The translations under genes and the position numbers were made by a program. A DNA stretch of 64,000 bases. Source: Oehlia diaphana (Eukaryota; Glomeromycota; Glomeromycetes; Glomerales; Glomeraceae). Every line of letters begins with the position of its first letter. Positions within the stretch are counted from its first letter, which is position 1. The notes beneath the pieces were generated by a model. That model did not search any database and was not told the DNA's origin. It saw nothing but the letters and a program-made list of their open reading frames with translations. Shown here in pieces: positions 50,347-62,545 of the stretch. The stretch lies in NCBI GenBank assembly GCA_003833135.1, contig QZLH01000035.1, positions 126,356-190,355 of the forward strand. Reading direction: 5' to 3'.

Positions 50347-51272
50347 TTTGTACGATATTTGCAAAATTAGCAAAATGATCATAATTGATGTCTTTCAAAT
50401 TAAAAATACCTTAATAATGTTTATTTTGATTTCAAATTTTTCTTAATTGTAAAATAAACCTAAAAGACTATTTTGCAGCGAATTGAACACAATATAATTG
50501 TTGAAATTGATATCTAGTGAATTTCATTATTACATAAAAAGTGATCCGATCTGTTCCATTGTTATTTATTTTCTCGCGGAACTCGGTATAGTTATTATTA
50601 AATAATAGATTCGCTTACCAGTTTTTATCTAGATTACGAATTAAATTTTTCTAAAAACGAGAGAATTTCACTAATTTTTATTATGATTAGGATTTTTCGA
50701 ATAATGGACGAAACATCAGATGACTTTAAGCGGTATCCAAAATTGTTAACTTCATTGTAAGTGAAATGACTAACTTTACATAACCTTATGCACAAATATT
50801 CACACAAATCACATATATATTAATTTAAAAGTTTCCCTCGTGAGGTTTTTTTCTCACGAAATTTCTCCACACACAAAACTCAAGGAGAGAAAGAAATAAT
50901 AAACATACAGATGCATGAACCGTCTATTGGAATGGCGTAGCAGAATGTTTTGTGCCACTTATTGACTTCTCAAATTTTCCGAAAATAGCCGAAGCCATCC
51001 AAATCTTCTCACGGTTTTTTTTTATATTGATTAATAATTAAAATTTTTTGGTAAAGAAAAGGAATTTTTCACATTGGTATCAATTCAAACCTTACCTAAT
51101 AAGTAGTAAAATAATGCCTTTTTTCACAGACCCTTTTCCATATATCATTACAATAAAAAAAATTTAAACAATAAAAAAAAATTTAATAATAAAAATTTAT
51201 TTATAAATTGATCTCAGTTTCATTTTTAACAGCTTCATTTTTTATCTTTTACTTTTTTCCGTCAGAAACGCA
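50347..51272. other. Intergenic region downstream of uL2
   Basis: About 925 bases of AT-rich DNA with no supported gene; uL2 3' UTR at the left. Confidence 0.45.
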
Positions 51273-51485
51273 ATGTTGGAATTTTTAACGACCATAGCTT
51301 ATATTTGTGCTTTTATACTCATAGCACCAGCTTTTCTTCTCATATTATTTGATGTTTCGTTTCTGGCTGTAGTATCTGCTTATAATGTATTTAAAAAACT
51401 TGAATCGAAATATCGTTACGCTTCCTCCAAAACTTCATTAAGTGCTGCAAGTTTGACCAATACAAATGTTTCTCTAAATCAGTAA
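51273..51485 (+). CDS. Small putative membrane protein (unrecognised)
   Basis: A 70-residue open frame with a long hydrophobic stretch (FILIAPAFLLILFDVSFLAV, about residues 14-33) followed by a basic turn (KKLESKYRYASSKTS) and a Ser/Thr/Asn-rich tail. Composition is unlike a random AT-rich frame: the polar tail is clean and a Met starts just after a pyrimidine-rich stretch. No known family recognised. It might be a real small single-pass protein or chance. Confidence 0.35.
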   Translation: MLEFLTTIAYICAFILIAPAFLLILFDVSFLAVVSAYNVFKKLESKYRYASSKTSLSAASLTNTNVSLNQ

Positions 51486-52779
51486 TCAATTTTTAGAAGA
51501 AATATTCTTCAGTAAGATTGGGAATTTTTGTTTATTCAAAAGTATGGTTCGCTGATTACATGCTAACAATTCACTTATTTTACAGAAAAAAATTCTTACA
51601 GCTTCTTGGCAGTTGCCAACACCCTTTCTAAAAAGTAATTTGTATATACTGTATCACGAAAAATCAATTTACCACGAACTCATAATTCATGTATCTCTTT
51701 TTTGTAAAATTTTTTTTTTAAATTTTGTTTCATGCTTGTTCGTAGTTTATAAAAAAGAAAGATCTTCACGTCATCGATTTAATAGTGTCATTTCAATCTA
51801 TCATAGACAGACTGATTTATTTTCAACTTCAGGAAGTTTTGACTAAATAAAATTACATTTAATTTTAACCGAATGATAGATTATTAAAAGGCTGTTCTTT
51901 ATGATCTACGAATATTGTCAAATTACTATATATATGGATAATGAGTTCATACAATCCCTCATCGGGTAAAATCGCAATGAGTAACCTACAACATATACTT
52001 TTATGTTATACGACCTCCCACGATATCACCTTTTATCTTGAATCCAGACGTGTCTGAAACATGATTAATGCTGATCATCATCAGATTGTGTTCCAACTTT
52101 CGGAATAGACCTACCAAAAAAAAAACTAATAAAGAATATTTAATTTCGAACTATTATTTCAAATATTCTATATAATAAAAATTTTTTTTCTATATACCGT
52201 TCCATCTGATCATATTGATTAGGAATAGCTTCGGCATTCTGGATCAAAAAATGTGTTCCTTTTTATTATAACGTATTGATTTATATATACAATATATATT
52301 ACAATCGTGTTAAATTTCCACTGCCAAAAATTATGTAGCATTTATAAGATATTTTGCCAGCATGAAGGCATTTCATCATAATTAAAAAGAATCCCCATCA
52401 GCGAAGCACCCTTACCCTGTAGAGGTCGAAATTATTGAAAATCTATATCCTTCATTCCTGAGCGTATTTTTTTATATTCGGAGAAAGATATAATGGTAAT
52501 TCAAAACACTTGCCATTGACGGCAATGCTTGTCATAAATCATCATTCTTGTTCCGGTCAAGTAAGGCTCAATTCAATACACTAATTGTTTACACGTTCGA
52601 CTTATCGAAATCTGGGATACGACGTATACGTGTTTTTATCTCCGTACCCTTGCTCTCAATTGCATTGATTCTTATAAACCTATTTATATTCGTAGTGAAT
52701 AACATTAAATCAGAAAATAAATCATTATCCGACGGATTCACTTCACAGGCAAAGTTTACTAGACTACACACTTCGAATC
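51486..52779. other. Gene-poor stretch
   Basis: About 1.3 kb with only short open frames lacking domains. Sequence is somewhat less AT-biased at 51960-52110 and 52370-52800. Nothing named. Confidence 0.35.
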
Positions 52780-53055
52780 CTAACTTGTACTTTGTATTGG
52801 CAATTCGCTCTTGTCAAATTTCTTGATAGCTTTAACGAATTGAACTGCCCAGTCTGCCCTATAATTAAAATGTTTAGTGGCTCTATCATAAAGTTTAAAA
52901 ATGAAATAAGCAACCAATTCGTACATCTGTAAACTATCGATACTAGGGTTGCAGACATTTTTTACACCAAGGATAGTTACGTTTACGGCAAACGTCACAG
53001 CGAGATACAAATCATACAATATATAACACAAAAAATCAAATGCTAATCGAGACAT
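52780..53055 (-). CDS. Small putative membrane-associated protein (unrecognised)
   Basis: An open frame of 91 residues if started at the ATG at 53055 (MSRLAFDFLCYILYDLYLAV). It has a hydrophobic N-terminal half (LYLAVTFAVNVTILGV), a middle with YELVAYFIFKLYDRATKHF, and a charged end (RADWAVQFVKAIKKFDKSE). The frame remains open 40 codons upstream but that part is low-complexity. No family recognised and no intron partners seen. Possibly lineage-specific; could be spurious. Confidence 0.35.
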   Translation of the reverse strand: MSRLAFDFLCYILYDLYLAVTFAVNVTILGVKNVCNPSIDSLQMYELVAYFIFKLYDRATKHFNYRADWAVQFVKAIKKFDKSELPIQSTS

Positions 53056-53431
53056 TTTGATAGACGTAGTCCGGATTAGTCTAGGATAAAATATGACGAA
53101 ATCATTATTAAAAAAAATTAATATAAACTTTATTTTTATACGTATTGAAATACAAAATAATATAGGATTATCCATTAGGATAATCCGGATAAATCCCAGG
53201 GTATAATCCGTTCAAGCCTTCTCTACATTTTACATTTTGCAAATTTCATATCGCCCCCTTAGGTATAAATTTTAAAAAAGCAATTATCTTGTGACACATA
53301 GAAGTAACGTACAGATTTAAAATTGTGATCTCGATCATATCTATATTTCCTATATAAAGTTTAAGGTTTCTACAGTTTTTTCTTTTGAAAACGTCTTGTA
53401 GAGAAAAAAAAAAAGTTTTTTTCTTCAGAAT
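53056..53431. promoter_or_regulatory. Upstream region of ERG25
   Basis: About 375 bases, AT-rich, ending in an A run just before the ERG25 start. No sterol-response element could be assigned. Confidence 0.35.
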
Positions 53432-54493
53432 ATGAATAACAACACGTTGGAAAACTCGTTTAGTACGAGTTATGAAGAACTTAATTTTATAGAAAAAGCA
53501 TGGACGGATTATTTTAATTTATTTGAAAAGGAAGCGATAGCGACAGCAATAATCGCTTTTGTTTTGCATGAAATTGTTTATTTTGGTCGTTGTGTTCCGT
53601 TTATTATCGCAGACTATATACCAAGTTTCGCCAAGTATAAATTGCAACCAGTAAGTAAAGATATTTGACGTTTTCTTTCTTTCTCCCCTTTGTTTTTAAA
53701 AAATTAAAAAAAAAAAATATTTTTGTAGGCCAAAGTTAATACGGCAAAAGAACAATGGATGTGTTTAAAGTCAGTGTTAACTAGTCATTTTTTAATGGAA
53801 TTGCCATTAATTTTTGGATTTCATCCTATAGCAACATTCTTTGGTATGGACATTACAACAGTACCATTTCCACATTGGCAAACTATAAGTTATCAAGTAG
53901 CATTATTTTTTGTAATGGAAGATACTTTTCATTATTGGTTACATAGACTGTTACATTATGGTCCTTTTTACAGATATATTCATAAACAACATCACGAATA
54001 TTCTGCTCCATTTGGTTTGGTAAGTGTTAACCTTAGAAAACAAAAATAAAAATTTTACCTAATATTTCCTCAATTCGCCATGCTTTAGGCAGCAGAATAT
54101 GCACATCCACTCGAAGTACTTATTTTAGGTACAGGCACAATAGGAGGACCATTATTATGGGTATCAATTACGCATAATTTACATCTTATAACAGTATTTA
54201 TTTGGATTAGCTTAAGATTATTTCAAGCTATTGATGCACATTCTGGTTATGACTTTCCTTGGTCCTTAAGGCACTTTTTACCATTTTGGGCGGGAGCTGA
54301 ACACCACGATTATCATCATATGGCTTTCGTTAATTGTTTCTCTACATCATTTAGATGGTGGGATTATTTAATGGGTACTGATTTAAAATATAGAGCTTAT
54401 AGACAAAAGAGACAAACGCAAGCTGATGAGTTAAAAGCTGCCGCTGCTAATGGTAGTACGTCTGCTTCATCTGATATTAAGAAAACTAATTAA
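53432..54493 (+). CDS. ERG25: C-4 methylsterol oxidase ERG25
   Basis: ER membrane di-iron oxygenase that removes C-4 methyl groups in ergosterol synthesis. Exons 53432-53650, 53729-54019, 54089-54493 encode 304 residues. Markers in order: [60 protein letters not shown] with the first His box [29 protein letters not shown], the second box; and [12 protein letters not shown], the third, followed by [14 protein letters not shown]. All histidines of the three boxes are present. Length matches yeast Erg25 (309). The C-terminus ([19 protein letters not shown]) is not a KKXX signal; it ends KKTN. Confidence 0.97.
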
Positions 54494-54785
54494 ATATTGT
54501 ATTTGTATTTGGAGTAATTGTATTTTGTATATCATTTATTATCTAAAATGTAAACAATAATGATTTATTTTGTTTTAAACCATAAAAATTAAAAGAAAAA
54601 GATTAATTTCTAATGAATATGTTTATAATCTATTTTAAACTTATTTTACAAATGATATATATATATATTAAAGATTGCTTCCCGTATAGTAATCAAAATC
54701 ACTCTAACACAGTCTACACAATAATCAAAAAAAATTTGATTACAAATATTACATTATATAAGGATAAGAAAAAAATTAATTAAAA
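54494..54785. other. Convergent intergenic region ERG25/PGAP5-like
   Basis: About 290 AT-rich bases that must hold two 3' UTRs. No gene. Confidence 0.5.
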
Positions 54786-56402
54786 TTATTTTATATTATT
54801 CAAAATATTATTACAACTATTTCTTCTAACAATTTTCTTTTTCTGTTTCTCTCGAGATAATAAAAGTTTTTTAAGATGGTTTGGAAATGTTATATTAAGA
54901 TCTGCTAATGTATATCGAATTATCCATCCTAATATAACTATAATGTCCGTTATAAATACAACCCATGGTATATGATTTATCACAAAAGGACATGATGAAT
55001 AATTGTATTCGAATTCTGTTTCAAATAAAAATCAATATAAATAACGAGTTAACTCGCAAATAGAAAAAGAGGTAATAATTTTAAATTCTTTTCATACCTT
55101 CTGAGCCATCTTTACTTATCTGTCTGTTGATTTCAAATAAACCAGCATTGCCACTATACGCTCCCATAACAGATCTTACAGTAACTTCTCTTACAATCCA
55201 AATGTTTTCTTTTAACTTACCATTTTCAGTATAATCATTCTTTAAAATTATTTGATTTTTTTCATTTTCAAAATCTTGAGTTCTATAATGATTTATTAAA
55301 TATTCATTATTTTCTTTCATTCTTACTACGTGAGTAACATCACAACCTTCATGATCATGTCCCGCAAAAATAAATCTAGGTCTTAGTCTAGTAAGAATAA
55401 ATTCTGATGAATTTTGTAAAAGATGATTTTGTTCTCTTATAAAATTGCCAGTATCATCATAAATTGTCATTGGTCCATCTACACAAATTCCCTCCTCTTT
55501 ATATATTGGTATATGTGTAAGAAAAATCAATGGTGTTTGGTAATTATCTTTCTCTCTCTCTTCTGCTAAATTATCTAATAATGACCATGTCTCAGAACGT
55601 GATATTTCATCTAATGCAGGTCCATCCACATTCATGGAGTTTATTACAGACATCCTATGTACTTTTTTCTTGTCTGAAGGAATCCAATCCAAAAAATTCA
55701 TTTGCCCAAATTCATTCTTCCACCTATTTACTCTATATTGATTAATATCCCAATTATAACCTATGTCATGGTTTCCCGTTAGATTAATAAATTTGTGATT
55801 ATATTCCTAAAGAATAATTTAGAAAAAATCAGTTTATATACATCCAAAAAAATTTAGTCGACCTTTAAAAGAAATTGAAATTAAACTAACCTTTCTTGTA
55901 TCACCAAAAATCCATTTATATCTTTTTACACGTTCGTTAAATTCTCTTTGTCCTATCCATTGACTCGAGAATAAATCGCCAAGAACTATGGTATGTGTAG
56001 GTTTACGGGTAAATAAAGAATAAGGTGATACGAATGAAGTGTATATATGTCGAAGATAGATGTCATTGGCCCAGACATCAATTTCGCCTAAATAACCATT
56101 CATTCAGGGGAATTAGTCATCTTGTCTAAAGAAATGCCGTTTCTTTCATACTCACCTCTTTTTCCTTGTCTAAATATTTTCGCATCTCCTTCTATTTGTG
56201 GGTCGGCTAAGAACAATACTCTTGTTTCAGCGTCTATAAGGTAAACGAAATATTAGTTTATTAACCTTTAATAAAGTTTTCTTAGTTTTTTACACTTGCC
56301 TTTCCATTTCCATCCGCAAAAAGCCGTATAATAATATAAATACAATGTCGCTCCCAGAGCGGTTATTGTTAAAGATTGGTGAAGGATAGAAAGGAAATGC
56401 AT
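54786..56402 (-). CDS. MPPE1: PGAP5/Cdc1/Ted1-type GPI ethanolamine-phosphate phosphoesterase
   Basis: ER/Golgi membrane metallophosphoesterase that trims GPI anchors. Five exons: 56402-56300, 56233-56156, 56087-55891, 55806-55098, 55015-54786, total 438 residues. An N-terminal span (LTITALGATLYLYYYTAFCG) precedes the catalytic domain: VLFLADPQIEG (first metal Asp; the His of the usual DxH is Gln here), HTIVLGDLFSSQW, NLTGNHDIGYN, IFLTHIPIYKEEG and FIFAGHDHEGCDV, the complete set of metal ligands for this subfamily. Then a C-terminal span (INHIPWVVFITDIIVILGWI) and a basic end. The intron 56234-56299 uses a GC donor (AAAG-GCAAGT). Subfamily (Cdc1 vs Ted1 vs PGAP5) not decided. Confidence 0.9.
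56234..56299 (-). other. GC-AG intron in PGAP5-like gene
   Basis: Donor reads AAAG then GCAAGT, the consensus GC-AG form; acceptor CTTATAG. Joins WKWK to DAETRVLFLADPQ in frame. Confidence 0.8.
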
Positions 56403-56652
56403 ATTGTCGAAAGAAAGTAGGGGTTAAAAGAATTTTTCAAGTTATATTTACTGTATATCTTACTTCTATGTAAGAGTCTTTAAATAGTACATTTTACGGC
56501 TTTTATTTTTTACATATAGATAATTTTTGTGCAATACGAATTAAGGGATGCATTGTGGATCCGTTTTGAATATCTATTTTAAGTTTTATTTTATCATATC
56601 GCTATTTTTATTTCTAATCCGTTACATACGTTTGATATAATATTTATATAAT
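56403..56652. promoter_or_regulatory. Shared upstream region PGAP5-like/DUF4112 (250 bases)
   Basis: Lies between divergent start codons. AT-rich, no named motif. Confidence 0.35.
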
Positions 56653-57291
56653 ATGGACGACAGTAATTTTCCTCTTCCACCAAGAAGTTCTCCTCAGAAT
56701 GCGAGAGAAGCTCAAGCGTTATATGATCGTATAAGAAAAATAGCTTTACTGTATTTATGGTAATTTAATTAATACAATATATCAAATTTGTATATTAAAG
56801 TATTGTGGTCTTTTTTAGATTGGATTCACTCCCTTTAAATGGAATTAACTTGCCATTTGGTTTGGAATCAATAATAGGTTTTATTATACCGACGATTGGT
56901 ATAGTTCACAAATTATTATCTTATTTCCTTCAATTAGCAAGATTTAATTTATTTAATTTGATACTATTCTATAGGTGATTTTGTCGGATTAATTTTAGGA
57001 CTATATCAAATTTATTTGATAAGTTTCTTCGACGTGCCGTTACCTCTTTTATTAAAAATGTTTATGCATGTTTTAATTGACTGCATTATCGGAATTATAC
57101 CTGTCATTGGTAAGCAAAACCATTCATCTTTTAACTCCTTTAACTTTAATATTATTTCCACATTATTAATCACTCTTTCGTTAGGCGATGTTATCGATGT
57201 CTTTTATAAAGCAAATATTTACAATATGAATATTCTCGAGACTTGGTTAAGACAAAAATACGGAAGTAATATAAGGATTTATGATAAATAA
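56653..57291 (+). CDS. DUF4112 membrane protein
   Basis: Small membrane protein of unknown function in the DUF4112 family, seen in bacteria and fungi. Exons 56653-56750, 56819-56898, 56975-57109, 57185-57291 give 139 residues. The N-region MDDSNFPLPPRSSPQNAREA is followed by IRKIALLLDSLPLNGINLPF, GLESIIGFIIPTIGDFVGLI, LGLYQIYLISFFDVPLPLLL, MFMHVLIDCIIGIIPVIGDV and IDVFYKANIYNMNILETWLR. The paired IIGxIPxIGD repeats are the family hallmark. The first donor is GTATTT after ACT; using the later GT (TATGG) would create a stop, which decides the junction. Confidence 0.88.
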
Positions 57292-57383
57292 CGGAACTAG
57301 TCACTCAGAACTGTCTTCTCTATTTACTTTTATTTTGAATTAAAAATATATTTAAATTAATTATCAAAAATACCATAACATTT

Positions 57384-59652
57384 TCATATTCGCCATGCTT
57401 CGTCTTGATTCATCGCCTCCATCGCGCTTTTGTAACCACCATTTTTTGCTAATGCCCTCTTCTTAAACCCCACAATTGCATTGTAATAATCATATTGATC
57501 GCTATCTTTTTTTGGTCGGCTTAATTTTTTCGCAGTCAATAATTTATCCGCGATATAATGAAGCCACTATGTATTAAATATAGTATGAGTTGTTAAGACA
57601 TAATACATATAAAATAAGACGGAAAATACTTACAAACACGTTAGTCTTTGGCCAAAAAGACTTCCAATCGCCTTTAGACTCCTCTCGCATCATACGGTAG
57701 ATATCAAATTGATAATCGCCTGAAATTATGTGAATAATTTAATTTGCTAAATAATCGGAGCATATTAATGACTTACCTTTTCCGGTAAAATATCCTTCAT
57801 CTAATATATCAACGTAAATAACTTCGTCTCCTAAAATAATATTAACAGTGAAAAGAGGACCAAATACGATAATATAAATAGACAAGTACTCTGTTGTTAA
57901 CAAACCACGTTCCATCCGGGATAACGTATAATCTATAATACAAGCTCGCACTCCAAAAGTTTCGACTTCAACATTTACGTTAGCTAAAAGCAAGTTATAT
58001 GATACAGACTTGCTTTTGGTTGGTTTTATCGTTATGTTTCCCCAATGTAAATCACGATGCTTAATAATAAAAGAAATTTTTCTAAATAATCATCGTATTT
58101 AATAATTGTAAAGAAGAAATATCTTACTTCGAATTTTAACGACTAAAAGAGAATAACATGTAAGTTAATAATTTTATGAAAAGCAAAAATTATTAATGGA
58201 TGTCAACCTGTTCGGCTTGTGCTGTACTCCATCCGACTTGTGTAAGAACACTCCAAGCTTGCATCCAATTTTTTAATTTAACATGTTCAAGATCCACACC
58301 CCCGTATTCAACAATTAACACGGCATAAAGCTGTTTGTCATCAAAATAATCTTTACAAGATACATTTAATTAGCTTCAAATAATGTAATGCGTATAAAAA
58401 AAGAAATCCATAAACACCTGGACGATCATTCTCTGACTTATATTCTTTATTCCATCGATCCCACTCTTTTAATAAAACTTTTGGATAATTTCCACAACAA
58501 ACACCAACACTTGATAGATATATAATAAGTGATTAGTTTAGATTTTGGCGATCATGTAGAGTTTTAGCACATGTTTATATATGTAAAGCAGTAAATAACT
58601 TACCCATACAATTTCAAGAAACCAACTCGCAATTCCGGATCAAGACCAGTTCGTCCGCCCAGCTCTAACGTCGTTTTGATCTCTTGAGTTATATCTCTTA
58701 TACTACCCTGTTCCTCGCCGTTTACCAGTACTTCTTTCCCTCTTCCAAAAGGGATAACTTTAAAAACACATTTCACTCTTGTGGTAGTAAATTCAGGCGC
58801 GTACGCCGAATATACCTCGGAGAAGCTTGCCTCTCCAATTTTTGCAGCATTGTTAAGGCAACTTAAACATTAATGCGAGACTTCAAGATAAATACCTTGA
58901 AAATACAAAAAAATAAATATCTAAGTTAAAGGAGATTCCACCCACTCTATCCCAAGGAATTCTTCAAAGGTCCATAATTGTTTTTGATCACAAATTTTCA
59001 ATAATTCTGTTAATTCAACCGAAATTTGTTCACGTCCTTTAATCAATTTATCAATCTCTAAATGCTTGATATCGGTAAAAGATGACGTTCTTTCATGTCG
59101 GTCATCGAAAACATTTTCTTTTTCATCTTTTTTATTATATAAAATCTTAAAAGGACTTGAAGGCAGATGATCGTGATCTTCGGTTTGTGAATGATATTTG
59201 TTTTTAGGCTTCTTCGGTGTAAGCGGCATTCGATGTGACTTAACTGGGGATGGCGTTTTTTCTCGGACTAAGGTCTTACTGGATATTGGCAATTTCGGTG
59301 AAATATTTTCCATATTACAAGTAGTTTCTTTAGCGTGTGTTGATTTTTGTGAAGGTTGAAGTGGAGAAACATAATGTTTAGACTTAGTGAATCCTTTCGT
59401 AAAGGTCTTACGGGTTGGTTTCTTTTCTGCGTTTTTACTAGTAACATCTTTAGTTGTTTGTTTGGACGTTGTGCTTCTCTTCAAAGAATTTTTCTTTGCT
59501 GTATCATGAATTGGATTGCTTCCTGATAAGTTAACGGTCTCCCCTAATTTTTCTTCCACTTCATAATTCCAAGTGTTAATATTAACGACGCGTTCGGCAT
59601 TTTTTTTCCCATATGTTTTTATAGTCTTTGTTTTGGTACTAAAAAGGTTCAT
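57384..59652 (-). CDS. HASPIN: Haspin-family histone H3 kinase
   Basis: Nuclear kinase that phosphorylates histone H3 Thr3 at mitotic centromeres. Starts MNLFSTKTKTIKTYGKKNAE (59652). About 200 residues of basic, Ser/Thr/Pro-rich disordered sequence precede LLKICDQKQLWTFEEFLGID, then CLNNAAKIGEASFSEVYSAY (divergent Gly loop, GEASFSEV), CVFKVIPFG (lysine), VGFLKLYGV, LIVEYGGVDLEHVKLKNW, HRDLHWGNITIK (catalytic loop) and ACIIDYTLSRME, the DYT that replaces DFG in haspins, then DYQFDIYRMMREES. Around seven exons. The exon 1 donor is taken as GTGGGT inside ATAGA/GT to keep frame with CLNNAAK. Divergent from the LRR gene. Confidence 0.92.
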
Positions 59653-59950
59653 TTTATTATAACTGAAAAAGACAAACCGTGAAATGGAAAAAACTGGAAA
59701 ACAATGGTTTATATATATGCATGTGGATGATTAACTGTTTTGATACAACCAAATTAGGTCATGTGGCAACTGCCAGGAGTAATGCTCATACCATGGCTTC
59801 GGGTTAAAAAAAAGTATATTTGTAATTTATTCAAACTCTTAGACTCTTTTTATTCCTTTTATTCTTTAATTTTCGTTAATTCGTTTTTATTAAAATATTT
59901 TAAAATAAGCTAAATCTACAAAATTAATCGTTTTTGACTTTATCGCTAAA
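59653..59950. promoter_or_regulatory. Shared upstream region haspin/LRR gene (298 bases)
   Basis: DNA between divergent start codons; includes a somewhat GC-richer patch (59755-59805). No named motif. Confidence 0.35.
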
Positions 59951-62099
59951 ATGAATATAACCGGAGAACAATATATTCGTACATTAGCTCAATATATTCG
60001 TTCCAATGAAAGGAGGTTAACGGCAACTAGTTCACCTCCACCTACTTCGGTAGGTCATTTATCTGGTCATAGAAGGTCTGATAGTGGAGGAAATAGTTTT
60101 TCAATGTCGAACTTGTGGTCTTTTTCTACTGCACTAACAAGTCTGAAGCCAACAATTTCAACAGCATCTACAACCCCGACTTCACCTCCGAGTTCAGTAA
60201 TTAACCCAAATAAAATTCTGGTAACTCTTGATCCTCATCATTTGTATTATTTATTGGCGAAGTTTAGTGATTTAGGGCTTGATATTGGTGTTTTCGAAGC
60301 TATTGCTGATTTCAAGCAAGGTGATGGTGATATTCTTGATATTGATATTAAAGATCTTGAAACTTCATCAATTACATCCGCGAATTCTATTAGTTCTATG
60401 TCTTCTGCAATGTCCTCCCTTTCATTATTTTCGGGTTGGCAAGGATGGTATTCTGCCGCTTTAAAAAATGAGACTGTTCCAATAAATATGGAGATACAAT
60501 ACATTTATCGTTCATTCACAAAGCTTACTGGTCTAAGGCTTGCAATTCTTACTCAAAAAAGAATAGACGGTTTTGAAAATTGGCCAATGGGTGCAATGTT
60601 ATCATTGACCTTTCTTAAGCATTTGACACATTTGGAAATTCATGGGTTATCACCAAAGATGTTTGATGGATGGGATATTTTACAAGAGAAATTAGAATAT
60701 TTATCTTTACAGCAGGGTTCAATCGATGATATTTATGAATTATTTGTTGACGTAGTGGTTGATAGTATGAAAAAACGAAAATCAAAAGACAATGTAACCA
60801 ACAATCAAGTTACTGAAGAACCTCAAGATTTGGTTGAACAACGAAAATCTGGTGGTTATTTACCGGATAGTATTTTGCCACATAGAATTTGGTCAAATCT
60901 TAAACAAGTTGATCTTTCCGATAATTCACTTACTTTTGTTGCTAACGAACCATTAGCGTACATTAATAAAGTCAATAATTTAGATTTATCACAAAATTTA
61001 CTTCTTGCCATTCCTTCCGGTTTATCTCAACTTTATAACTTACAAAATTTAAATCTTAGTAATAATATGATCGAATCTGTAACAGGAATCTATACAACAC
61101 TTGGTAATATTACCAGATTGGATTTAAGAAATAACCGTATTGAGAATTTGTGTGGTCTTGAACGATTATGGTCGTTAGAATATATAGATATTAGGGAAAA
61201 TAGATTAACGGATTGGGCTGAAATTGGCCGTATGACAGAGCTTCAAGAAATAAGACAGATTTACGTTGAAGGAAATCCTTTTGTGAAACTTCAGGTTTGT
61301 TATAAAGAGTCTATTAACAAATTAATATGGTAGCAAATGAAAATGTGCTAACCGATTATATGTTTTCATATTTTAACATATGTAATTTTAGCCTAATTAT
61401 CGAGTGAGCATATTTTCTGTTTATCGTGAAAATAATAAGGATATTATCTTGGATGGTTCGGGTCCTAATTTTAGTGAACGTCGCCAAATTGGGTCTCCAA
61501 AAGCTTCGCCTTCAAATCAAAAAATTCCTGTAGCTATCTTAAGTAGTGATTCTCTCTTACCTAACCCTGTAATATCGTCAAACGACCAAACAACAATAGT
61601 TCCAATATTAAAAACAAAAAAGAGTCGCAAATTTCACAAAAGAGTTGTTAATTTGGACGGAGGAAACAGTGACTCAGATAATGGATCCGACGTAGCAAGT
61701 GTTAAATCAAAATCTAGTAAAGACAAAAAGAAGAAGAAAGACAAAAAATCAGCCAAAAATGAACCTATCCCGATCAAACATCGTCTTGTTGAAGTTGAAA
61801 AAGCAGTCGCTGCTGAAAATGACGCAAATTCACGCCTTCGCAAAAAGAAGCCGGACGCAAATGAATCAGGATTTTCACCAAAACTTAGACCATCCACACC
61901 TTTATCTCCTTCCGTTGATGAGATGATTTTGTCACCAGGGGAAGATTATAGACGCAAGATAGAAGAATTGCGAAATGAAGGTGGTTCAGCCTGGTTAAGG
62001 GTATTAAGTGAAATGGAATACTCCAAAGGTGGTACAGATAGGTTAAGAGAACCTCCGAAAATGAAAGCAATAGTAGATCAAGTTATAAATAATAGTTAA
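59951..62099 (+). CDS. Leucine-rich repeat protein, fungal conserved
   Basis: Two exons (59951-61294, 61392-62099) encode 683 residues. N-region: MNITGEQYIRTLAQYIRSNE, a Ser/Thr/Pro-rich linker, then LVTLDPHHLYYLLAKFSDLG and a globular part with FTKLTGLRLAILTQKRIDGF, LTHLEIHGLSPKMFDGWDIL. Five SDS22-like LRRs follow: LKQVDLSDNSLTFV, VNNLDLSQNLLLAI, LQNLNLSNNMIESV, ITRLDLRNNRIENL, LEYIDIRENRLTDW, closing with YVEGNPF. The tail is basic and Lys-rich (KSKSSKDKKKKKDKKSAKNE) with a possible coiled coil and ends MKAIVDQVINNS. LRRs of this type bind other proteins; layout resembles uncharacterised fungal LRR proteins. No named function assigned. Confidence 0.85.
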
Positions 62100-62474
62100 A
62101 GCTAAATCCTACAAAGAAAAGAGAAGTAATGTTAGTTCTATTGTTACTGTATATTATTACATGACTTGTACAAAATACTAAGTATTAACTTTTCAGTCAA
62201 ATTTTAGGAAGCTTTCCTTATTTATTATTTTGAATATGATGTATTTATATTTTAGTTATGATTCATATTTGATTTTGTTAACCATAATTTTTATTGATCA
62301 CTATTTTTTATTAACATACAATGTATTTTCAATTAAATTATTTTTTTTTTTTATCTAGATAGTTGCATTTATAAATATCTTTTCATATTTTAAGTACTTT
62401 ATATGTTCATATCAGAACATATGAAATTTCATACTAAAAACATTTTTTATCTATTTATTACTCTAAAAACTATG

Positions 62475-62497
62475 TATATATATATATATATATATAT
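62475..62497. repeat. TA dinucleotide microsatellite
   Basis: About eleven to twelve TA units downstream of the LRR gene. Confidence 0.9.
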
Positions 62498-62510
62498 TAT
62501 AGAATTTTTC

Positions 62511-62545
62511 TAATTATAACTAATTATAACTAGTAGTTATAATTA
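62511..62545. repeat. Tandem decamer and perfect inverted repeat
   Basis: TAATTATAAC occurs twice in tandem from 62511. The second copy opens a perfect palindrome: TAATTATAACTA (62521-62532), one G, TAGTTATAATTA (62534-62545). It could form a 12-bp hairpin or cruciform. Function unknown. Confidence 0.75.

Noticed and set aside
52548..52826. Plus-strand frame MFRSSKAQFNTLIV
   Set aside because: Partly overlaps the better minus-strand frame at 52780-53055 and has no recognised domain.
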